Shown: piece by piece, positions 44,967-53,432 of the stretch
How the letters are laid out: the number at the start of each line of letters is the position of its first letter
How positions within the stretch are numbered: position 1 is the stretch's first letter
Assembly (NCBI GenBank): GCA_009377495.1
Contig: WHTZ01000025.1
Span: forward strand, 1 to 64,000
DNA from: Luteitalea sp.
GTDB lineage: Bacteria > Acidobacteriota > Vicinamibacteria > Vicinamibacterales > Vicinamibacteraceae
DNA length: 64,000 nt
Reading direction: 5' to 3'
The notes under the pieces: model-generated
Database searches by the model: none
What the model saw: only the letters and a program-made list of their open reading frames with translations
What the model was told of the DNA's origin: nothing
Made by a program: the position numbers and the translations under genes

Positions 44967-45779
44967 ATGACGGATCGCAGAGCACTCGTTACCGGCGCGA
45001 CGAACGGCGTCGGGCGCGTCGTCGCCAAACGCTTGGGCCGCGAGGGGTGGCTCGTCCTCGTGCATGGTCGTGATCAGGTGCGCGGCGCGCAAGTCCTGAG
45101 CGATATTGAAGCGGACGGCGGACGGGCGCGCTTCTACAGAGCCGATTTGTCCTCGATGGGCGGCGTGCGTGCCCTGGCCGCGACCCTCGCACAGGATCAC
45201 CCGCGGCTTCACCTCTTGATCAACAATGCCGGCATCGGATTCGGCTCACCAGGCGCGGACCGCCAGGAGAGCCGGGACCGATTCGAGCTGCGATTCGCGG
45301 TGAACTATCTCGCACCCTTCCTGCTGACGCGTCTGCTCCTGCCGAACGTGCTCGCGGCAGCGCCGGCACGCATCGTCAATGTCGCATCAATCGGCCAGCG
45401 CGACATCGACTTCAACGATTTGCAGATGGATCGGCGGTATTCCGGAATCGACGCCTATCGCCAGGCGAAGCTCGCCTTGATCATGTTCACGTTCGATCTC
45501 GCCGAGGAGATCGAGGATCGAGGTGTCACCGTCAACGCGCTGCATCCGGCGACGTTCATGGACACATTCATGGTGCGCGAAGCCGGTGGCGCGCCGATGA
45601 GCACAGTGGACGACGGCGCGGACGCGATCATGAATCTCGCTGTGTCGGAAGAAACGCGCGGACGCACTGGAGGGTACTACGACGGGCTGCGCCCCACGCC
45701 CGCGCGGGCGCAGGCCTATGACGAAACGGTGCGCGAACGACTGCGCCAGGTCAGCTTCGAGCTGACTGGCGCTCCGTGA
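44967..45779 (+). CDS. Short-chain dehydrogenase/reductase
   Basis: 270 residues. Rossmann motif TGATNGVGRVVAKRLG, NNAG motif LLINNAGIG, catalytic Ser near NVASIGQRD, and YRQAK (Tyr, Lys). The family resembles retinol dehydrogenase-like SDRs (LAPFLLTRLLLPNV, VNALHPATFMDT). NADP(H)-dependent reduction or oxidation of an unknown carbonyl. It starts 53 bases after the cupin gene. Confidence 0.9.
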   Translation: MTDRRALVTGATNGVGRVVAKRLGREGWLVLVHGRDQVRGAQVLSDIEADGGRARFYRADLSSMGGVRALAATLAQDHPRLHLLINNAGIGFGSPGADRQESRDRFELRFAVNYLAPFLLTRLLLPNVLAAAPARIVNVASIGQRDIDFNDLQMDRRYSGIDAYRQAKLALIMFTFDLAEEIEDRGVTVNALHPATFMDTFMVREAGGAPMSTVDDGADAIMNLAVSEETRGRTGGYYDGLRPTPARAQAYDETVRERLRQVSFELTGAP

Positions 45780-45828
45780 TCCCGCTCGACGTACTGAGCA
45801 CGCGGAATTTTTCCCGGCACAGCCGTAC

Positions 45829-47283
45829 CTACCGAAACGGCGGTGGATCGAATACGGTCATGATCTCTCGCACCATCTCTTCCCGCGAGGCAAACCGAGT
45901 CTCGTCGTAGCATCCGAGTGGGTTCTCTGGAGCATTCACCAAGCACCGATTGCAATACGTGCACGGCACCGGCGGTCGCTCCAACCCGTTCTTGAAGAGC
46001 TCGACGAGGTTGTTGTTTGCCAGGAGCGGCCTCGCGATGCTGACGGCATCGCACGCGCCGCTCGTGAGCGCCGCTCGGATCGCGGGCGCGTCCTGAAAGC
46101 CGCCCGTGCAGAAGACAGGGATACGGACGACTTCCTTGATGGCGCGCGCGTCCGGGAGAGTGAGGCCCTGAATCTTGTCACGGTCGCCGCGCGCGTGCTC
46201 CCAGCGCTGCTGGAAGACGGCACCGGTCAGGCGTCCGCGAAGCAGCAGGTAGTTGCGCAGCGCGAGCATGCCGCTCGAGATCAGCGTGTCGTAGGTCTTG
46301 ACCAGCTCGTCCAACGGGAAATCTCCCGCGGGATTGCGTGGGTGCGGGAAGAAGCTTCCGGTCGACACATGAATGGCATCGACTCCCGCCGCCTCGAGCC
46401 ACTGGCAAATCTGCTTCGACTCGGCGATGGTGTTGCCCCGCTTCTCCGTCTTGATGAGCGCGTCGTTGTACTCCGTGGCGCTGATCTTGACTTGCAGGTG
46501 AAAATCGGCGCCCACTTCCGCCCGAATCGCTCGCACGACGTCGAGCAGAAAGCGCGCCCGGTTCTCCAATGATCCGCCGTACTCGTCCTCCCGATCGTTG
46601 ATCGCCGAGCTCAGGAACTGGGTGAACAGATACCCATTGGCTGCATGCAGCTCGACGCCGTCGAGTCGCGCCTCCCGGGCCCGACGGGCGCCATCTGCGA
46701 ACGCCTGCACGGCCTCGCGAATCTGATCGAGCGACATCCGCTCGCACTCGAATCCGTGCAGCGGTTCTGGCGTAGCCGTCGAGCTCAGCCCCTTCGCGAA
46801 CTCGATTCCCGGCACGTCCCGCTGCCGGCCGGCGTGGCTCAACTGCAAGATGAACCTGCAGTCGTGCGCCTGCACCTGCCGGCCCAGCTCCCGCCAGAAT
46901 GGGACCCGATCGTCGCTGCTAATCGTGGCGTAGTTGGGAACAATCCGCCCCCGGATGGTCACCGGCACGAACGAGGAGATGATCGCGCCCACCCCGCCCC
47001 GCGCGAACTTCAGCTCCCAATTGATCCGTGTCTGGGTACCGGTCCCATCGTAGTTGTCGAACCGACCGCAGACATTCGACCGCAAGATGCGGTTCTTCAG
47101 CGTCAAATGCCGGATCGTCAATGGCTCGAAGATCGGATCGTTTGGCACGGCTAGAAGGGAAAACGTTTCGAGGCGGCCAAACGAACGTTCGTCGGGCACG
47201 GCACCGCTCTTCTTGACACAGGCACCAGACTTCCAGGATTGTTCAGGAGAATCTGTACCGACCACGAGACGAGCCATATTCAC
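45829..47283 (-). CDS. NADH:flavin oxidoreductase / old yellow enzyme family
   Basis: Up to 484 residues. The FMN barrel has PNDPIFEPLTIRHLTLKNRI at its start, FILQLSHAGRQ, DGVELHAANGYLFTQFLSSA followed by INDREDEYGGSLENR, and IPVFCTGGF. Near the C-terminus CTYCNRC and a later Cys in PLGCYDE resemble the iron-sulfur motif of 2,4-dienoyl-CoA-reductase relatives, but the FAD/NAD domain is missing. The first 45 residues are not family-like, so a start near 47148 (GTG) is also possible. It is divergent from the sulfatase. Confidence 0.87.
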   Translation of the reverse strand: MNMARLVVGTDSPEQSWKSGACVKKSGAVPDERSFGRLETFSLLAVPNDPIFEPLTIRHLTLKNRILRSNVCGRFDNYDGTGTQTRINWELKFARGGVGAIISSFVPVTIRGRIVPNYATISSDDRVPFWRELGRQVQAHDCRFILQLSHAGRQRDVPGIEFAKGLSSTATPEPLHGFECERMSLDQIREAVQAFADGARRAREARLDGVELHAANGYLFTQFLSSAINDREDEYGGSLENRARFLLDVVRAIRAEVGADFHLQVKISATEYNDALIKTEKRGNTIAESKQICQWLEAAGVDAIHVSTGSFFPHPRNPAGDFPLDELVKTYDTLISSGMLALRNYLLLRGRLTGAVFQQRWEHARGDRDKIQGLTLPDARAIKEVVRIPVFCTGGFQDAPAIRAALTSGACDAVSIARPLLANNNLVELFKNGLERPPVPCTYCNRCLVNAPENPLGCYDETRFASREEMVREIMTVFDPPPFR

Positions 47284-47297
47284 TTTGGGCCAATCTT

Positions 47298-48800
47298 ATG
47301 CGTTACCGAGCATTTCGTACGGGTGTTGTGTTAGCCGCCGTGGTGACTCTTTTCTCTGACAGCGGAAGAACTCAGGGGAGCACCGGTGACGCGAGAGCTG
47401 TCGCTCCGAATATTCTGTGGCTGATCGCTGAAGACATGGGCCCTGAACTGGGAATCTATGGAACGCCCGCGGTCCACACACCACACCTGGACGCTCTGGC
47501 CTCCCGCGGCATGCTCTTCACGCACGCCTTCACCACCAGTCCTGTGTGCTCCCCAAGCCGATCCGCCTTCATGACGGGCATGTATCAGTTCACCATCGGC
47601 GCACACCATCACCGCTCCCATCGCCCTGACGATCCCTCCCCGTATCCGTTTCCCCTACCCGCCGGCGTCCGCCTGGTCACGGACTGGCTCCGACATGCCG
47701 GATACTTTGCGGCCAATGTGCAAGAGATGCCCGACGGGATCGACTTCCAGGGAACGGGAAAGACCGACTGGAACTTCAGCTACGATGGCGAGCCGTTCGA
47801 CTCTGACCGCTGGACAGATTTGAAGGGCAACCAGCCGTTCTATGCTCAAATCAACTTTCCGGAAAGCCATCGCGGGGCGGCGTGGGATACCGCTCATGAG
47901 CGGATCGCCAAGCCTGCGGATCCCGCCCGGGTGCAGATTCCTCCCTACTATCCCGACGACCCTCTCGTGCGGCAAGACTGGGCGCAATATCTGAACGCCG
48001 TCATGGCCCTGGATCAGAAAATCGGTGTGGTGCTCGACCTCCTGGAACGGGACGGCTTGGCAGATAACACCGTGGTCGTCTTCATGGGTGATCACGGCCG
48101 GGCGATGGTCCGGGGAAAGCAGTGGCCTTACGACAGCGGCCTGCACGTTCCGCTCATCCTCTATTGGCCTGCCGCCCTGCCGGCGCCGTCCCAGTACCAG
48201 GCCGGTAGCGTCAGTCACACGCTGACGAGCAGCCTGGATATCACGGCCACGACCCTGGCGATTGCGGGGGTCCAGACGCCGGAGAAGATGCAGGGACGAG
48301 TTCTTGTCGGAGCAGACCGAGACCCTCCGCGGCGCTACGTGTTCGGCGGTCGTGATCGTGGAGACGAGACCGTCGACCGCATCCGCACCGTTCGCTCCAA
48401 CCGCTACCGCTATATCCGCAATTTCATGCCAGAACGTCCGTTTCTCCAGACGAACCGCTACAAGCTGGCGAACTATGAAACGATTTGGCTGATGAAGAAG
48501 CTCCACAACGAAGGCAGCCTGACCCCTGCGCAGGAACGCTTACTGGCCACCGACAGACCTGCCGAAGAGTTGTATGACCTGCGCAGCGACCCGTATGAGA
48601 TCAACGATCTGGCCACGTCTCCTGCTCACCAGGAGATCCTTCGCCAACTGCGCCTCGTGCTCGAGGAGTGGCTCCAGCGCATCGACGACCAGGGCCGCTT
48701 CCCGGAAGATCCCAGCGTGGCGGAGTACTACGATGAAAGGGCGAAAAAGAACCACGGCGAGCGTATCCAGACCCTTCAGGAGAAGTGGCGCGTTCAGTGA
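47298..48800 (+). CDS. Exported sulfatase (heparan N-sulfatase-like)
   Basis: 500 residues with a signal peptide. NILWLIAEDMGPELGIYGTP carries the first metal ligands, and SPVCSPSRSAFMTG is the C-x-P-S-R sequence in which Cys becomes formylglycine. VVFMGDHGRAMVRGK has further metal ligands. The best match by motif is the N-sulfoglucosamine sulfohydrolase-like group. A formylglycine-generating enzyme is needed and is not in this window. Confidence 0.92.
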   Translation: MRYRAFRTGVVLAAVVTLFSDSGRTQGSTGDARAVAPNILWLIAEDMGPELGIYGTPAVHTPHLDALASRGMLFTHAFTTSPVCSPSRSAFMTGMYQFTIGAHHHRSHRPDDPSPYPFPLPAGVRLVTDWLRHAGYFAANVQEMPDGIDFQGTGKTDWNFSYDGEPFDSDRWTDLKGNQPFYAQINFPESHRGAAWDTAHERIAKPADPARVQIPPYYPDDPLVRQDWAQYLNAVMALDQKIGVVLDLLERDGLADNTVVVFMGDHGRAMVRGKQWPYDSGLHVPLILYWPAALPAPSQYQAGSVSHTLTSSLDITATTLAIAGVQTPEKMQGRVLVGADRDPPRRYVFGGRDRGDETVDRIRTVRSNRYRYIRNFMPERPFLQTNRYKLANYETIWLMKKLHNEGSLTPAQERLLATDRPAEELYDLRSDPYEINDLATSPAHQEILRQLRLVLEEWLQRIDDQGRFPEDPSVAEYYDERAKKNHGERIQTLQEKWRVQ

Positions 48801-48991
48801 CCAGCAAGGTCCCGCGATACGAGCTGGTGCGGTTCCGTTCGACTGTCAAGGAGGCTCGAATCCGGTCCTGAGACAGCGCTCAAATCTGACCTGTTCGGTC
48901 CTGGGACCATGCGTGCCGACTGCGAACACCGGATCGCGGCAGCTCTGGGCACGCCGTTGCCGCTTGCCTTGAAAAACGCCGGGCAGAGCTC

Positions 48992-49561
48992 GTGCCCTAC
49001 TATCCGCTCCTCATGAGCTTCCTGCCCTTGGTCGCGGCGGGGATCACTGGGACGGTGGTGGGATTCCTGCTCCTCGACCAGCGCGACGACCAGACGATGA
49101 CGGCCCTGTTGGTCACGCCGCTGAGCCTGGGCGATTACCTGCGGTATCGCCTGAGCGGCCTCATGATCCTGAGCGCCGCGGTCGGCGCGGTCATGGTGCC
49201 GCTGGCGGGGTTGACCGAGACGACGCCGCTGCAGGTCGTGGCGACCGCGGTTACAGCGGCACCGCTGGCGCCGATTTACGCACTGTTCCTCGGCACGTTC
49301 GCGGCGAACAAGGTGCAAGGATTCGCGCTGGCCAAGGCGGTGGGCGTCGTGTTGTGGCCGTGCGTCGTGTCGTATTTCGTGACGGGTCCGTGGCAGAGCG
49401 CATTCGGGCTCGTGCCGCACTACTGGCCGCTCAAGGTCTTCTGGCTGTTCGACGAGGGGGCGGTTGGGCACGCGCTGACTCACGCGCTGATCGGGGTGGG
49501 CTGGCAGGCGGCGTTGCTGATGCTGCTCGTACGGCGCTTCTCGCACGTCGTGAGGCGGTAG
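48992..49561 (+). pseudogene. ABC transporter permease, 5'-truncated
   Basis: 189 residues beginning directly with VPYYPLLMSFLPLVAAGITG in the middle of a membrane domain. DQRDDQTMTALLVTPLSLGD followed by YLRYRLSG and LPHYWPLKVFWL-like sequence fit the ABC-2 permeases of fluoroquinolone-export type. Full-length relatives have about 50 more N-terminal residues with the first helix and no partner ATPase gene is present. Likely inactive. Confidence 0.6.
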
Positions 49562-49771
49562 CGCTGAACGTCGCGCGCGCAAGACGCGTGCCGGACTCGT
49601 GCCGGCGCTATGGGAGACTTCGTCTGACGCTGCTCTCGAAATCAAGAGAAGAATAGGTGGCGTTCCTCTAGAAGTCAAGAGAAAGACATCGGGGCACACG
49701 CGCTGGCGTCGTGGGTTCGTCTCCTTCGCCGAGCTGGGTTACGATGGCCGTGACATCGGCTTTGTAAGGCT

Positions 49772-51133
49772 GTGCCCCGCTATCGTTTCAGCGAATTCAT
49801 CCTGTCGCCGCGGCGCCGCATGCTCGTCCGCAACGGGCGCCAGCAGCCGCTCATTCCCCGTTATTTCGATCTGCTCGTGTTCCTCATCGAGCGGCGCGGT
49901 GAGGCGGTGCATCGCCGCGACATCTTCGATCGTATCTGGAGCGATGTCGTCGTCTCCGACAGCGCTCTCAGCCAGGCCATCCGCACGATCCGTCGGGTGC
50001 TCGGTGACGACTCGCGCGAACCGCGATTCGTTCGCACGGTTTCCCGCCACGGATACCGTTTCGTCTTCGCAGACGTTGTCGAAGAAGAGGACGAAGATGA
50101 CTGGCAGGTCGCCGAAGAGACGCTTGCCGATCACGGGGCGTCACCTGAGGCTGCCCTCGAGCCCTACGAGGCTCTCCTGCAACGCGTGACCCGCCTAGCG
50201 GCCAGCGCGACCGAGGAAGAAGAACAGCGCGAGGCGGCCGAGTTGCTGCACGCGCTTGGCACATCCGAGGCGTTGCGACGTCTTGGCACTCGCCCTCGTC
50301 ACGCGTTCGCGCGAGCGCTCTTGCGGGATACCCGTTGGGACGCCGCGGAGGCGGGTGCGGTGCCGATTCTCGGGGAGCCCGCACCTCTCGCCACGGCGCG
50401 CGAGCTGGTGAGTCTCAGGCTGCGCCGAGCGGCCGCAGTTGCCGCGGCACGATGGGCCGGCGCGTCGATTGGTGGCGGCCTCGCGGGCCTCCTCGGCGGC
50501 GCTGCGGGAGGGCTGATCCTCACAGTCGCACCAAACAGCGTTGCCTCCTTTGCCGTTATCCCCGTGCTGGCCGTTATCGGCGCATGCTGCGGCGCCGCAG
50601 GGGGCGCTGCCGTCGGCGCGGGGCTGTCAGTGGCTGAGTCGATTATGCGATCTCGGCGCGCCATCGCGTTGTTCTGTGGCGCGGCCCTGGGCGGCGGCCT
50701 TGCCGGCTCCGCTGTGCAGTGGCTCAGCCGGTGGAGCCTGGCGGCGCTCGTGGGGGTGAACGTCGACACCGGTGGCGGCCTCGAAGGGCTCGCGATTGGT
50801 GGCGCTGCGGGGCTGGGTTACAGCGTGGCAACCTCGCACTCCGAAGGCGGGCTGGCCGCGCCGCGCGGTCGCCGGCGACTCGTTGTCACAGGCGTAACCG
50901 CCGCCGCCTGCGGGCTGGCAGCGCTGGCCCTGGCGCTCGCGGGGCGGCCTCTCGTTGGAGGCACGATTCACTTCATCGCTCAGACATCGGTGGGATCGCA
51001 GGCGGCCTTGACGCCCCTCGGGCGGCTCATTGGCGAGCCCGACTTTGGTCCCCTGACCGCCGCCCTGATTGCGACGAGCGAGGGAGCGCTGTTCGGCCTC
51101 GGCCTGGCCCTCGGCCTGACCCGCCGGCCATAG
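49772..51133 (+). CDS. CadC-like winged-helix regulator with glycine-rich membrane domain
   Basis: 453 residues from GTG 49772. The N-terminal OmpR/PhoB winged helix shows PRYFDLLVFLIERRGEAVHR, DIFDRIWSDVVVSDSALSQA, IRTIRRVLGDD, RTVSRHGYRFV. An acidic linker and a helical segment follow. From about residue 225 the protein is nearly all Gly/Ala-rich membrane helices (GASIGGGLAGLLGGAAGG), probably eight or so. It is a one-component regulator tied to the inner membrane; the signal is unknown. Confidence 0.82.
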   Translation: MPRYRFSEFILSPRRRMLVRNGRQQPLIPRYFDLLVFLIERRGEAVHRRDIFDRIWSDVVVSDSALSQAIRTIRRVLGDDSREPRFVRTVSRHGYRFVFADVVEEEDEDDWQVAEETLADHGASPEAALEPYEALLQRVTRLAASATEEEEQREAAELLHALGTSEALRRLGTRPRHAFARALLRDTRWDAAEAGAVPILGEPAPLATARELVSLRLRRAAAVAAARWAGASIGGGLAGLLGGAAGGLILTVAPNSVASFAVIPVLAVIGACCGAAGGAAVGAGLSVAESIMRSRRAIALFCGAALGGGLAGSAVQWLSRWSLAALVGVNVDTGGGLEGLAIGGAAGLGYSVATSHSEGGLAAPRGRRRLVVTGVTAAACGLAALALALAGRPLVGGTIHFIAQTSVGSQAALTPLGRLIGEPDFGPLTAALIATSEGALFGLGLALGLTRRP

Positions 51134-51249
51134 ATGCATCCGGTCGGAAGTCATTCCGCCCGGAATCTCACCAACATCTCACCGAATGCTCACGAATCCA
51201 TGAAGACTTCCGTCCGCCGACCACCGATGCTTCCGCGCGGAGGACATCG

Positions 51250-51759
51250 ATGGAAACGCTCACGCCCCTGGCACGCCGAAGCGCGACAGCGCGAAGGCGG
51301 CCCGCTTCGACCTGCCGTCACGCCAGCATCCAGATCACGACCCGACATCCGACCGAGTTCATCGACCTGACCGACCAACTCGAAAGGCTTGTCGCCGACG
51401 CGCGCCTTCGCGTCGGCATCCTCAACGTCCAGACGCTTCACACGACTACGGCCGTTGTCGTCAACGAGCATGAGCCGCTGCTGCTGACCGACTTCCAGAA
51501 CATTCTCGAAGCTGCTGCGCCAGGCGATGGCCGATACCAGCACGATGACACGACCGCGCGCACCGAGAACGTGACCGGCGCAGAGCGGCCCAACGGTCAT
51601 GCCCACTGCCGTGCCCTGCTACTGCCATCCTCGGCCTGCCTCAACGTGACGAGGGGCCGGCTGCTGCTCGGACGATGGCAGCGTGTATTCCTCGTTGAGC
51701 TGGACGGTCCGCGCGAGCGGGACATCTCGGTGCTCGTTTTCGGGGAGACCGCGCAATGA
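51250..51759 (+). CDS. YjbQ/UPF0047 family protein (secondary thiamine-phosphate synthase type)
   Basis: 169 residues. SIQITTRHPTEFIDLTDQLE, VGILNVQTLHTTTAVVVNEH, GDGRYQHDDTTARTENVTGA, ERPNGHAHCRALLLP, and GRWQRVFLVELDGPRER are the conserved blocks with metal-binding histidines. Weak thiamine-phosphate synthase activity is reported for the family, but the main role is unclear. Near the N-terminus the interspersed repeat (51275-51300) inserts ARRSATARRRP in frame. Its stop overlaps the next gene (ATGA). Confidence 0.88.
   Translation: METLTPLARRSATARRRPASTCRHASIQITTRHPTEFIDLTDQLERLVADARLRVGILNVQTLHTTTAVVVNEHEPLLLTDFQNILEAAAPGDGRYQHDDTTARTENVTGAERPNGHAHCRALLLPSSACLNVTRGRLLLGRWQRVFLVELDGPRERDISVLVFGETAQ
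51275..51300 (+). repeat. Interspersed 26-bp repeat, copy C, inside YjbQ gene
   Basis: Matches copies A and B with one changed base in the middle (GCGCGACAGCGCG instead of GCGCGAAGCGCG) and no final A. It adds an Arg/Ala-rich stretch before the conserved YjbQ start. Confidence 0.6.
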
Positions 51760-53168
51760 AGGTCAAGATGATCCTGCCAGCTCTGACCGAGGCGACGAGC
51801 CCCTTCTGGCGCCCCATCAAGTACTCGCTGTTCCCGCCGCTCGGCCTTGCAACGCTGGCTGCGTATCTGGGAGATGACAGCGACGTGGAGATTCAAGACG
51901 AGCACGTGGAGGCTCTCGACCTGAACGACACGCCCGACCTCGTCGTCATTCAGGTCTACATCACTTCCGCGCACCGTGCATATCAGATCGCGGACCACTA
52001 CCGCGGCCGGGGTGCGTACGTGGCACTTGGCGGACTGCACGTGACGTCGTTGCCGGAAGAGGCCGCCTCGCACGCGGACACGATCTTTCTGGGTCCCGGC
52101 GAGGACACATGGCCGCAGTTCTTGACTGATTTCAGTCGCGGCTGCCCGAAGGGCGTGTATCGATCAACGCTCCGGACACTCGCCGGCCTTCCGCCGATTC
52201 GGCGCGATCTGATCAAGCGGCGGCTCTATCTCGTTCCGAACTCCATCGTCGTCTCGCGCGGCTGCCCACACGTGTGCGACTTCTGTTACAAGGAGGCGTT
52301 CTTTGAAGGCGGACGCTCTTTCTATACCCAGACCGTCGATGCGGCGCTGGCCGAGATCGAGCGCTTGCCCGGCCGTCACCTGTACTTCCTCGATGATCAC
52401 CTGTTCGGGAATCGCCGCTTCGCCTCGGCGCTGTTCACTGGTATGCAGGGCATGGGACGCCTCTGGCAAGCCGCTGGGACGGTGAATGCGGTGCTCGCGC
52501 CTGGTCTGCTCGCGCGCGCCGTGGATGCGGGCCTCCGAAGCCTCTTCGTCGGATTCGAGACGCTCAACCCGGCGAACCTCGCCGAGCAGCGGAAGTATCA
52601 GAACATGCGCCGCGACTACGCCGCGGCAATTCGGCGCCTGCACGACCTTGGGGTGATGATCAACGGCAGCTTCGTCTTCGGGATGGACGGCGACGACAGC
52701 TCGGTGTTCGAGCGCACCGTTGAGTGGGCGATCGAGCAGGGCATCGAGACGGCCACGTTTCACATCCTCACGCCGTACCCGGGCACGGCGCTCTATCGCC
52801 GCATCTCGGATCAAGGCCGCCTCACGGTTCACGACTGGGATCTCTACGACACCCGCCACGCGGTGTTCCGCCCGGCGCGCATGTCCGCCGCACAGCTCGA
52901 GTGCGGGTACCGCTGGGCCTACCGCGAGTTCTACCGGTGGAGATCGATCGTCCGCGGCGCCTCGGCGCACGGGGATCTCACGGCCGGCCTGCGACATCTG
53001 GCATACTCGGCGGGGTGGAAGAAGTTCGAGCCGCTCTGGGACTTCATCATTCGAGCCAAGCGCGCGGGGACGATGCTGCCGGTGCTCGAGACGATCCTCA
53101 GTGAGTTTGGCAGACGTTCACCATCTCGCGTCGATCTCATTCCTGCCGCGACGCGCGGATGTGATTGA
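51756..53168 (+). CDS. B12-binding-type radical SAM protein
   Basis: 470 residues. The N-terminal cobalamin-binding-like domain (PPLGLATLAAYLGDD, YVALGGLHVTSLPEEA) precedes the radical SAM core with the cluster ligands Cys170, Cys174 and Cys177 in SRGCPHVCDFCYK. FLDDHLFGNRRF, SLFVGFETLNP, and GSFVFGMDGDDSSVFERT follow. The substrate is unknown; related proteins make methylations or rearrangements in lipids and natural products. It overlaps the YjbQ gene by ATGA. The last 15 or so residues (RRSPSRVDLIPAATRGCD) run into permease debris and may not be original. Confidence 0.9.
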   Translation: MKVKMILPALTEATSPFWRPIKYSLFPPLGLATLAAYLGDDSDVEIQDEHVEALDLNDTPDLVVIQVYITSAHRAYQIADHYRGRGAYVALGGLHVTSLPEEAASHADTIFLGPGEDTWPQFLTDFSRGCPKGVYRSTLRTLAGLPPIRRDLIKRRLYLVPNSIVVSRGCPHVCDFCYKEAFFEGGRSFYTQTVDAALAEIERLPGRHLYFLDDHLFGNRRFASALFTGMQGMGRLWQAAGTVNAVLAPGLLARAVDAGLRSLFVGFETLNPANLAEQRKYQNMRRDYAAAIRRLHDLGVMINGSFVFGMDGDDSSVFERTVEWAIEQGIETATFHILTPYPGTALYRRISDQGRLTVHDWDLYDTRHAVFRPARMSAAQLECGYRWAYREFYRWRSIVRGASAHGDLTAGLRHLAYSAGWKKFEPLWDFIIRAKRAGTMLPVLETILSEFGRRSPSRVDLIPAATRGCD

Positions 53169-53221
53169 TGCCCGCGGCGCGCATCGCCGGGATCAGACCG
53201 GCTGCAGCGGCGACGACGGTC
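53163..53221 (-). pseudogene. ADOP permease C-terminal fragment
   Basis: The minus strand encodes TVVAAAAGLIPAMRAAGINH, the end of ADOP permeases. The 59 bases are 57/59 identical to 61276-61334, which encodes the same fragment at the other end of the debris field. Confidence 0.65.
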
Positions 53222-53257
53222 AGCCCTAGGACATGCAAACCGGGCAACGAACTCGTG

Positions 53258-53292
53258 CACGTGGGTAAAATGCGCGCTATTTTACCCACGTG
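53258..53292. promoter_or_regulatory. Perfect 14-bp inverted repeat at an ATPase start
   Basis: CACGTGGGTAAAAT and ATTTTACCCACGTG flank a 7-base spacer. The right arm covers the GTG start codon at 53290 of the ATPase fragment. Its position fits an autoregulatory operator. Confidence 0.6.
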
Positions 53293-53400
53293 TATGAAAG
53301 AGCGCTCACCGAGCGGCTGAAGCGTAACCAACGACACGTCCTGCTGCTGGGTCCGCGCCAGGTCGGCAAGTCGACGCTGCGATCCCGAGCGCGAGGGTGA
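53290..53400 (+). pseudogene. AAA_14/DUF4143-type ATPase, N-terminal fragment
   Basis: 36 codons from GTG 53290: VYERALTERLKRNQRHVLLL followed by GPRQVGKSTL. The last is a Walker A motif as in ATPases that carry a C-terminal DUF4143 domain. The frame stops soon after. A Walker B piece of the same kind lies at 56736-56825 on the other strand. Confidence 0.6.
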
Positions 53401-53432
53401 GGACGGCGGTCACGGCGAACACTGCAGCCGGT
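53384..53432 (-). pseudogene. ADOP permease N-terminal fragment
   Basis: The minus strand reads APAAVFAVTAVLTLALGIAA, the conserved first membrane helix of ADOP permeases (FTAVAVLTLALGIGA). The rest is replaced by ATPase debris. Confidence 0.5.

Noticed and set aside
48801-48991. Possible tRNA-like element (CTCGAATCC)
   Set aside because: No acceptor stem or anticodon arm can be drawn around it.
50299-50769. Minus-strand frame of 156 residues
   Set aside because: Complement of the Gly/Ala-rich membrane half of the regulator at 49772.
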